Assembly: GCA_027068235.1 (NCBI GenBank)
Contig: JAMOUE010000286.1
Span: forward strand, 1 to 7,395
DNA: 7,395 nucleotides
Source: Deltaproteobacteria bacterium
Lineage (GTDB): Bacteria; Desulfobacterota; Dissulfuribacteria; Dissulfuribacterales; QOAL01
Direction of reading: 5' to 3'
The notes below the pieces were generated by a model. It worked only from the letters and a program-made list of their open reading frames with translations. It ran no database searches and was not told the origin of the DNA. The position numbers and the translations under genes were made by a program. How positions within the stretch are numbered: the stretch's first letter is position 1; the number at the start of each line of letters is the position of its first letter. This document shows positions 1 through 5,031 of the stretch, piece after piece.

Positions 1-114
1 CTTAAGATTTTAAAAGAAAGTGGTCAACCTCCAATAGTGCCGTGTGTAACTGGTTCATACGAGATGTTTAAGCTTATCCCTAAAGAGCTTAGGAGGTTTG
101 TCGCACAGCCTTAG
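1..114 (+). CDS. C-terminal end of a probable molybdate/tungstate substrate-binding protein (partial)
   Basis: The window opens inside a reading frame (frame 1) that gives 37 residues and ends at TAG 112-114. The visible part contains GQPPIVP at residues 9-15 and then IPKELRRFV close to the end. As I recall, a GQPPI(V/I)P stretch followed by a 'P-E-L-K/R' tail occurs near the C-terminus of WtpA/ModA-type periplasmic binding proteins for tungstate or molybdate. Its place directly upstream of a WtpB-like permease and a WtpC-like ATPase supports the same role: binding the oxyanion outside the membrane and delivering it to the permease. The start, signal sequence and ligand-binding residues lie outside the window. 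The family call rests on a short tail plus context, so it is tentative; that the frame is a real gene end is more certain. Confidence 0.55.
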   Translation, partial: LKILKESGQPPIVPCVTGSYEMFKLIPKELRRFVAQP

Positions 115-166
115 GAGGCTTTGCTAGTATTTATTAGGCTACTTTTTCTCATTTATAATGCGGTAG

Positions 167-964
167 ATGGCCATTTCTAAAACACGAAATACCACTTTTT
201 TCTTTCTTGGACTTTTTATCTTTTCATTGCCGGTTCTTTTTCTGATTTTTTTCCCTCTTGGCAAGCTAATGACAGCACCAAGCTTGACCAGTCTTGTGCA
301 AGCAATCATGGAAAAGGATGTCCAGGCAGCCCTTTTAAGGAGCCTCTTTACCAGTTTGAGCGCAGCCCTTATCTCTGTGGTGTTTGGCACTCCTTTGGCA
401 TATCTTCTGGCAAGGCGCAGTTTTACAGGAAAAAAGTTGATAGAAGGGCTGATAGACCTTCCCATTATGATACCTCATCCTGTCATTGGAATTGCGATAT
501 TAGGGCTAGCTGCGCGGGATACAGCCCTTGGAAAGTTGCTTGAATGGATGGGGATTCAAATAATGGGTAGTTACGTTGGTATAATATCAGTGCTTACCTT
601 TGTTGGTCTTCCGTTTTTTTTGAATACGGCAAAGGCAGCCTTTGAGTCAGTGCCTATTCGCCTGGAACAAGTATCCATGACCCTTGGCGCAGGGCAGTTG
701 AGCACGTTTTTCAGGGTTACTCTTCCTCTTGCATGGCGTGGCATAGTCCTTGGAATGGTTATGTGTACTGCAAGAGCTATAAGTGAATTTGGCGCAGTTA
801 TTGTGGTGGCCTATCATCCTATGTTGGCACCGGTTCTTATATATGAACGGTTTACCGCTTATGGGCTTAAATATTCTCAGCCTGTTGCCGTATGGCTCAT
901 ATTTATATCGGTATTGTTATTTGTGGCAATGCGGCTCTTATCTCGATCTGCAAGACAGTGGTGA
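167..964 (+). CDS. wtpB: ABC transporter permease, molybdate/tungstate type (WtpB/ModB-like)
   Basis: This 265-residue inner-membrane protein is the channel subunit of an oxyanion importer. It begins with a hydrophobic helix (about residues 10-32), followed by several more membrane segments (about 58-82, 95-116, 130-152, 187-212 and 240-257). The stretch DLPIMIPHPVIGIAIL (97-112) is typical of WtpB/ModB permeases. The cytoplasmic EAA loop that docks to the ATPase is at about 166-190, with the core LGAG and LPLAWRGI. The start is fixed because an in-frame TAG (164-166) directly precedes ATG 167, and later ATGs would remove the first helix. There is no good Shine-Dalgarno sequence before it; a TAGGAGG at 112-118 is much too far upstream. 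It lies 52 nt after the upstream gene and 3 nt before the ATPase gene, which indicates one operon. The ABC permease call is firm; tungstate versus molybdate cannot be decided from sequence alone. Confidence 0.88.
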   Translation: MAISKTRNTTFFFLGLFIFSLPVLFLIFFPLGKLMTAPSLTSLVQAIMEKDVQAALLRSLFTSLSAALISVVFGTPLAYLLARRSFTGKKLIEGLIDLPIMIPHPVIGIAILGLAARDTALGKLLEWMGIQIMGSYVGIISVLTFVGLPFFLNTAKAAFESVPIRLEQVSMTLGAGQLSTFFRVTLPLAWRGIVLGMVMCTARAISEFGAVIVVAYHPMLAPVLIYERFTAYGLKYSQPVAVWLIFISVLLFVAMRLLSRSARQW

Positions 965-967
965 TAG

Positions 968-2032
968 ATGCTAAATATTAAAGGCCTGTCAGTAAAACTT
1001 CCTGGATTTGTCCTTTATGACATAAACCTCCAGGTGGATACGGGAGAATTTTTTGCCATTATAGGACCTACAGGTTCTGGTAAATCTCTCCTTTTGGAAG
1101 CCGTCATGGGCCTTTTACCAGGTAATACCATTTCATCAACTGGCCAAATTTTCTTGAAAGATAGAGAAATCACGCATCTTCCTCCGCATAAGCGGGGCAT
1201 TGGCATCCTCTATCAGGATGTTGCCCTATTTCCACATATGACTGTGGAGGAAAACATCAGATACGGTATAAGGTATCATCGAATTGACAAACAAAGGGTT
1301 GAGGAGCTCTTCTCTTTCTTAACAGACAGATTTGGAATAAGACATTTGCTCAAGCGATATCCTGTAAGGATAAGCGGTGGTGAAAGACAAAGGGTTGCTC
1401 TTTGCAGGGTATTGATTCTAAATCCTAAGGTTTTGCTTTTAGATGAGCCACTTTCAGCCCTTGATCCTCTGTTTCAACAAGAGATTAGGCAGCTTTTAAG
1501 GCAGCTTCACAAGGAGCTTGGTATCACCTTTGTAATTGTTTCCCATAATTTTGAAGAAGTTATGTATTTGGCCAAAAAGGGGGCAGTGATACAAAAGGGA
1601 CAAATAGTACAGCAGGGGCAGATAGAAGAGATTTTCAACAGACCCGCATCATCATCTGTTGCGCGTTTTGTCGGAGCAACCAATGTTTTTAAAGTGCATA
1701 AGAAAGATGGCTGTACCAAGGTCGGTGCATTTCCAATAATACTTGATGACAAGGCAAAATATAGCTCGTTTACTCATATATCTATAAGGCCAGAAAGGAT
1801 AGTTGCAGGGGTGGATAGACTTAACGATGGTTTGCCTGAAAATATATTTGAAGGAAATGTAGTAGAGATGAGCAGACAGAGTTTTAATGTAAGTCTACGC
1901 CTTGAAAGAAGTGATGGAATATTATTTCACGCCATATGGCCCGAGTATTTGGTGCGTTCTCTTGGGATCGGTCTAGGTGGTTCAGTAAAATTTGGTTTTT
2001 TCAAAGGGGATGTTGGCACATTTAAGGAGTAA
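968..2032 (+). CDS. wtpC: ABC transporter ATPase, molybdate/tungstate type (WtpC/ModC-like)
   Basis: This 354-residue cytoplasmic ATPase would power the permease encoded just upstream. The nucleotide-binding domain (about 1-230) is complete: Walker A GPTGSGKS (33-40), Q-loop YQD (82-84), signature ISGGERQR (135-142), Walker B VLLLDE (155-160), D-loop SALD (163-166) and H-loop His193 in VSHNFEEV. Residues from about 235 to the end form an extra domain with ISIRPERI (271-278), matching the TOBE-type C-terminal domain of the ModC/WtpC/PotA group, which can sense the oxyanion or regulate transport. The start ATG 968 follows the permease stop by 3 nt, so translation is probably coupled; no strong Shine-Dalgarno sequence is visible. 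The last 11 nt overlap the 3' end of the convergent kinase gene. The ATPase is certain; the substrate is inferred from the permease and the TOBE-like tail. Confidence 0.88.
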   Translation: MLNIKGLSVKLPGFVLYDINLQVDTGEFFAIIGPTGSGKSLLLEAVMGLLPGNTISSTGQIFLKDREITHLPPHKRGIGILYQDVALFPHMTVEENIRYGIRYHRIDKQRVEELFSFLTDRFGIRHLLKRYPVRISGGERQRVALCRVLILNPKVLLLDEPLSALDPLFQQEIRQLLRQLHKELGITFVIVSHNFEEVMYLAKKGAVIQKGQIVQQGQIEEIFNRPASSSVARFVGATNVFKVHKKDGCTKVGAFPIILDDKAKYSSFTHISIRPERIVAGVDRLNDGLPENIFEGNVVEMSRQSFNVSLRLERSDGILFHAIWPEYLVRSLGIGLGGSVKFGFFKGDVGTFKE

Positions 2033-3047
2033 AAGTAAAGTTATCAAGGTTATCGATCCACTTTCTGCCAGGAAACATCAAAGAAAAGGCAGCTATTGAT
2101 ACACTATATTCTAGGGCATCTTTTGGCATTTTTCCTTTAAAGATTGCATCAATAAGGCCTGCATTAAAGGCGTCTCCAGCCCCTGTATTGTCTACAATGT
2201 TATCAACACTGCGTGCTGGACACTTGATTACCGTAGTTTTAGAGGCCAAAAGGGCCCCTTTGCTCCCTGATTTTAGTGCTAGTACTGGTGGAATCATTTC
2301 TTGAAAGAATGGATGGGGTTTTACTTGGCCATTCCATGCCTTACTTCCAAAGAGCCTTTTGGTAATCACTTCCATTACAGAGCGATTCCCAAACATAGTT
2401 TTGAATTCCAAGTCAGATGCAAATAGAAGAGAGGTCCTTTCAAGGATTTCATTAATGGCCTTGAATCCCTTTGATGCATACACCTCGCCAGGATCGAAAC
2501 TTATCATACATTCTTGAGAGCAAAGTGCGGCAAGTTGGGCCTGGAGGGCAGGTCCCTTATCTTGAACCAGTGAACTCATATGTAGGACATGAGAGTTTTT
2601 TAGTACTGTTTCAAGTTTTGGGTTCTCCAGGTTTATCTCTAGGGTTCCTGGTACCACTGCCAAGGCACGATCATTCTTTATGCGGTCAATGACAATTATA
2701 CACATGCTGCTTCGGCCTGAACGGTTTACCAAGGAGCAGTCCACACCAGCCATTGATTCCAAGAGGAAATCTCCTTCAGAGTCATCCCCCACCGAGCCTA
2801 TGAAGTAGCAACGATGGTTCATCTTGGCCAAGGCACACAAGGTGTTGGCCGCTGAACCGCCACCACTTTTGGCCAGAAGAGACGCACTTTTTTCAAGAAC
2901 TTTCAGAAGTTCTTCTGCCATTTCATGTTGAAGTACGCATTCTCTACCTGGTAACAGCGGAAAGCCTGCCTCTTGTATACTTTTAAGGTCGTCTATCTCA
3001 TAGATGATGTCTAGGTTCAATGCACCACATCCAACAGCAATAATCAT
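2022..3047 (-). CDS. PfkB-family carbohydrate/nucleoside kinase
   Basis: This is a 341-residue cytoplasmic kinase of the ribokinase/PfkB superfamily, which transfers phosphate from ATP to a sugar or nucleoside hydroxyl. The N-terminus GCGALNLDIIYEID is the usual first strand and substrate-binding loop. The first PfkB signature is SGGGSAAN (61-68), followed by IGSVGDDSEGDFL (83-95). The second signature DNTGAGDAFNAG (286-297) holds the anion-hole GAGD with the expected catalytic base Asp292. GSKGALL (261-267) fits the nucleotide-binding region. Length is normal and no key residue is missing. The start is supported by GGAG on the minus strand (3058-3061), 10 nt before the ATG. The gene stands alone between the transporter operon and the dcw cluster, so context does not reveal the substrate. 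Some adenosine-kinase-like proteins have this overall shape, but I cannot tell adenosine, ribose or another sugar apart. Confidence 0.87.
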   Translation of the reverse strand: MIIAVGCGALNLDIIYEIDDLKSIQEAGFPLLPGRECVLQHEMAEELLKVLEKSASLLAKSGGGSAANTLCALAKMNHRCYFIGSVGDDSEGDFLLESMAGVDCSLVNRSGRSSMCIIVIDRIKNDRALAVVPGTLEINLENPKLETVLKNSHVLHMSSLVQDKGPALQAQLAALCSQECMISFDPGEVYASKGFKAINEILERTSLLFASDLEFKTMFGNRSVMEVITKRLFGSKAWNGQVKPHPFFQEMIPPVLALKSGSKGALLASKTTVIKCPARSVDNIVDNTGAGDAFNAGLIDAIFKGKMPKDALEYSVSIAAFSLMFPGRKWIDNLDNFTFTP

Positions 3048-3069
3048 GACTATTTTGCTCCAATTTCAA

Positions 3070-3099
3070 ATATTACGTTTAAGGTGAAGATAAATCCAA
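3070..3099 (-). promoter_or_regulatory. Possible weak promoter for the PfkB kinase
   Basis: Read on the minus strand, TTGGAT (3099-3094) and TAATAT (3075-3070) are separated by 18 bp, which would start transcription near 3063 and give a very short leader. Matches to the sigma70 consensus are only 3/6 and 4/6, in AT-rich DNA where such matches arise easily. It is listed because the kinase must be transcribed from somewhere in 3048-3300 and this is the best candidate I found. Confidence 0.25.
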
Positions 3100-3187
3100 C
3101 TCATAAAGAGTGCCAGACAATAATATCAACAAACGCCAACTAGAATAAAACTGCCTAAAATTCCAAATAAATAGAAGGTTTTCAACA

Positions 3188-3219
3188 ATAGATTAGCAAA
3201 CCTCGTCAATGAAATCTAT
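3188..3219. repeat. 7-bp inverted repeat upstream of the mraZ promoter
   Basis: ATAGATT (3188-3194) and its exact reverse complement AATCTAT (3213-3219) are separated by 18 bp and end 10 bp before the -35 of the mraZ promoter. The arm distance (25 bp) is about two and a half helical turns. It could be an operator or a weak cruciform, but repeats of this size are expected by chance in AT-rich DNA. There is no T-run, so it is not a terminator. Confidence 0.25.
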
Positions 3220-3229
3220 CGATTGTCCC

Positions 3230-3259
3230 TTGACAGAATTATCAAAAAAACTCTATAGT
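3230..3259 (+). promoter_or_regulatory. Sigma70-type promoter of the mraZ/dcw operon
   Basis: A perfect -35 TTGACA (3230-3235) is followed after 18 bp by a -10 TATAGT (3254-3259, 5/6 to TATAAT). The predicted transcription start is near 3266, leaving a leader of about 35 nt before mraZ ATG 3301. The DNA upstream (about 3110-3200) is AT-rich. The MraZ-type repeats begin inside the -10, so repressor binding would directly block polymerase. The nearest upstream gene on this strand ends at 2032, so this is the likely main promoter for the whole cell-division block. Confidence 0.8.
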
Positions 3260-3296
3260 GGTAGAAAGTGGTAGAAAGTGGGGTAAAGGGGTGAGG
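3257..3296 (+). promoter_or_regulatory. MraZ operator: four tandem 10-bp repeats
   Basis: Four direct repeats sit exactly 10 bp apart: AGTGGTAGAA (3257-3266), AGTGGTAGAA (3267-3276), AGTGGGGTAA (3277-3286) and AGGGGTGAGG (3287-3296). The first two are identical, the third differs at three positions, and the fourth keeps only the G-rich core. In E. coli, MraZ represses its own dcw promoter by binding G-rich direct repeats spaced about one helical turn, placed just downstream of the -10. Position, spacing and G-rich core here match that arrangement. The array covers the last bases of the -10, the predicted start and the Shine-Dalgarno region of mraZ. Confidence 0.78.
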
Positions 3297-3300
3297 ATTA

Positions 3301-3750
3301 ATGTTTCGTGGCAGATCGACCCATAATATTGACTCTAAGGGTCGATTGAGCATCCCAACAAGGTTTAGGGATGTTCTTAAAGCCAAGTACGATAGCAGAC
3401 TCATCGTTACCAATCTGCCAAATTGCCTGGCCGCTTATCCCATTGAAGAGTGGAATAAAATCGAGGAGCAATTTACCCGTTTCCGGTTTGGTCCTCCAAA
3501 AGTTCTTGCTTTCAAACGCTATCTTTTAGGTGCTGCTGTTGAGTGTAATCTGGATGGACAGGGCCGCATCCTTCTGCCGGCCCACCTTAGACAAGGCGCT
3601 GAAATCATAAAGGAAGTGGTTCTCGTTGGAATGCTTACATACTTTGAAATATGGAGTAAGGAACTCCTGGAGAACCAGCTTAAGGAGACAAGAGACAATT
3701 TTGATGAGATTAGCGATGATATCATCAAAGAATACGGCATCGGACTTTAG
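3301..3750 (+). CDS. mraZ: MraZ, transcriptional regulator of the dcw cluster
   Basis: This 149-residue DNA-binding protein of the MraZ family forms ring-shaped oligomers made of AbrB-like folds. Both conserved DxxxR motifs are present: DSKGR (11-15) in the N-terminal repeat and DGQGR (85-89) in the second repeat, each followed by the usual hydrophobic-Pro step (LSIP, ILLP). Length is normal (family about 140-155). The start MFRGR is the typical family N-terminus, with an AAGGGGTGAGG ribosome-binding region at 3286-3296. It is the first gene of the cluster, and its 3' end overlaps rsmH by 35 nt. The repeat array directly upstream is its expected binding site, so negative autoregulation of the operon is likely. 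Confidence 0.96.
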   Translation: MFRGRSTHNIDSKGRLSIPTRFRDVLKAKYDSRLIVTNLPNCLAAYPIEEWNKIEEQFTRFRFGPPKVLAFKRYLLGAAVECNLDGQGRILLPAHLRQGAEIIKEVVLVGMLTYFEIWSKELLENQLKETRDNFDEISDDIIKEYGIGL

Positions 3751-4657
3751 TTTGGAACAGCTTCACAAGCCGGTCCTTGTGAAAGAGGTCCTTGCCAAGC
3801 TTGCGCCTAAAAAAGGTGGGGTATATTTGGACGCAACACTAGGGCTTGGTGGCCATACTAAGGCCTTAATAGAGGCATGTCCCCATATCAGGAAGGTAGT
3901 GGCTTTGGACTGGGACGAAGAGGCCTTGGAGCTTGCCAAAAAGCGTCTGGCACAGTTTGACTCAAAGATAGCCTTTTACCAATCGAATTTTTCCAAGCTG
4001 GAGTTGGTATTGTCAGAAGAGGATATTCCATCGGTTGATGGAATAATTATGGACTTGGGGCTTTCTTCGTACCAGTTAGAACATAGTGGCAGGGGATTCA
4101 GCTTCATGCGGGACGAACCCCTTGATATGAGAATGGACAGAAGCACAACCATTCTTGCCTCAGACATGGTTAACAAACTGCCTGGAGAGAGGCTTGCCCA
4201 ATTAATCCAGCTTTATGGAGAAGAACCTTGGGCAAAGAAGATAGCTTCTGCCATAGTAAAAAAGAGGCGCAAAAAGCCGATTTTTTCAACTCTTGAACTT
4301 GCTACCATCGTTAGGGGTGCAATTCCTAGACGGTTTCATCCCAAAAAGATTCATCCTGCAACAAAGACATTTCAGGCAATTAGGATAGCCATAAATCGGG
4401 AGTTTGAGAATCTTACACAGGCCCTTGAGGCCTCAGCTCGGGTTTTAAAACCTGGTGGAAGAATATGTGTAATAAGTTTTCATTCCCTTGAAGATCGTAT
4501 TGTGAAACATTTTTTCAGAAGTTGTCCGAGTCTGGAGGTGGTTACAAAGAGGCCAATCAGGCCGTCTGAAGGGGAGATAGTTAACAATCAGCGTGCCCGA
4601 AGTGCCAAATTGAGAGTGGCACAGAAGTGCGCTGAGGCCATGGAGGTGAAAAAATGA
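3716..4657 (+). CDS. rsmH: RsmH (MraW), 16S rRNA m4C1402 methyltransferase
   Basis: RsmH N4-methylates C1402 in the decoding centre of 16S rRNA using S-adenosylmethionine. With this start the protein has 313 residues, the usual size. The SAM-binding motif is DATLGLGGHT (39-48). Other family hallmarks are MDLGLSS (112-118), LDMRMD (136-141), HPATKTFQAIRIAIN (213-227), VISFHSLEDR (252-261) and RSAKLR (295-300). The frame is open upstream to ATG 3626 and also offers ATG 3704, but family proteins begin only 5-20 residues before the 'H-x-PVL' motif (HKPVL, 17-21), so 3716 is preferred; 3704 is nearly as good. The chosen start overlaps mraZ by 35 nt. A weak GATGAG (3703-3708) lies 7 nt upstream. 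The stop overlaps the ftsL start (ATGA). Function is certain; the exact start is not. Confidence 0.95.
   Translation: MISSKNTASDFSLEQLHKPVLVKEVLAKLAPKKGGVYLDATLGLGGHTKALIEACPHIRKVVALDWDEEALELAKKRLAQFDSKIAFYQSNFSKLELVLSEEDIPSVDGIIMDLGLSSYQLEHSGRGFSFMRDEPLDMRMDRSTTILASDMVNKLPGERLAQLIQLYGEEPWAKKIASAIVKKRRKKPIFSTLELATIVRGAIPRRFHPKKIHPATKTFQAIRIAINREFENLTQALEASARVLKPGGRICVISFHSLEDRIVKHFFRSCPSLEVVTKRPIRPSEGEIVNNQRARSAKLRVAQKCAEAMEVKK
4642..4649 (+). promoter_or_regulatory. Strong ribosome-binding site of ftsL inside rsmH
   Basis: GGAGGTGA, a near-full complement of the 16S 3' end, lies within the last codons of rsmH, 4 nt before ATG 4654. It fixes the ftsL start and is the strongest Shine-Dalgarno sequence in the window. 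Termination of rsmH at 4657 and initiation of ftsL share ATGA. Confidence 0.8.
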
Positions 4658-5013
4658 CCATCAAATCAGCAACCATACGTATGCCTCAAAGGCGAGGTTA
4701 CAGTCCAAGGGCAGTTAGAAGAAGGAGTGGTATCTCAGGCGCTAGTCTTTTCCGTTCTTCTCTGCGTGGATTTCTGGCATTTACTTTCTTGTTACTTTTT
4801 CTTGGTCTATCTGTATATACCTCTTACAAGGTGAAATTGGTCGCAAGTGACATTGGAACCCTAGAGGAAAAGTACGCAGCATTACAGCAAGAAAATATTC
4901 AATTAAACGCACAATTAGATGGCATGACCTCAAATGTTACCTTGGCAAAATTGGGTAAACGGTTGGGTCTGAGGCCTCCTGCAGAAGATCAGATTATTAC
5001 TTTGCAGAAGTAG
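4654..5013 (+). CDS. ftsL: FtsL-like cell-division protein
   Basis: This 119-residue bitopic membrane protein has the FtsL layout. It starts with a basic cytoplasmic tail (about 1-38, rich in Arg), followed by one membrane helix (about 39-58, LRGFLAFTFLLLFLGLSVY). Next comes a periplasmic coiled coil (about 62-95, with EEKYAALQQENIQLNAQLD), then a short C-terminal segment, LGLRPPAEDQIITL, which is a common end for FtsL proteins. FtsL normally pairs with FtsB/DivIC and FtsQ and activates FtsW-FtsI septal synthesis. Sequence conservation in this family is low, so the call rests on topology, the terminal motif and its position between rsmH and the ftsI slot. It overlaps rsmH by 4 nt and ends 18 nt before the next gene. 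Confidence 0.85.
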   Translation: MTIKSATIRMPQRRGYSPRAVRRRSGISGASLFRSSLRGFLAFTFLLLFLGLSVYTSYKVKLVASDIGTLEEKYAALQQENIQLNAQLDGMTSNVTLAKLGKRLGLRPPAEDQIITLQK

Positions 5014-5031
5014 TGCAGTATCAGAGATAAA

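Noticed and set aside
107..145. Rho-independent terminator or attenuator after the upstream gene (AGCCT pairing with AGGCT at 116-120 or 136-140, then a T-run at 143-147)
   Set aside because: The 5-bp stem nearest the stop has no T-run, and the pairing that precedes the T-run needs a 24-nt loop. Neither is stable enough to call.
2471..2692. Open frame on the + strand inside the kinase gene (73 codons)
   Set aside because: It lies entirely antisense to a well-conserved PfkB coding region, has no domain-like sequence and is best explained as a shadow.
3048..3300. A small RNA or extra gene in the longest intergenic region
   Set aside because: No open frame of note, no stable hairpin plus T-run and no tRNA-like fold were seen. 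Apart from the mraZ promoter, its repeats and a weak kinase promoter, the stretch is plain AT-rich DNA.
3626..3715. A longer rsmH starting at ATG 3626 (343 residues)
   Set aside because: The extra 30 residues overlap mraZ in another frame and do not resemble the RsmH N-terminus. Starting at 3716 gives the usual length, with the HKPVL motif near the N-terminus.
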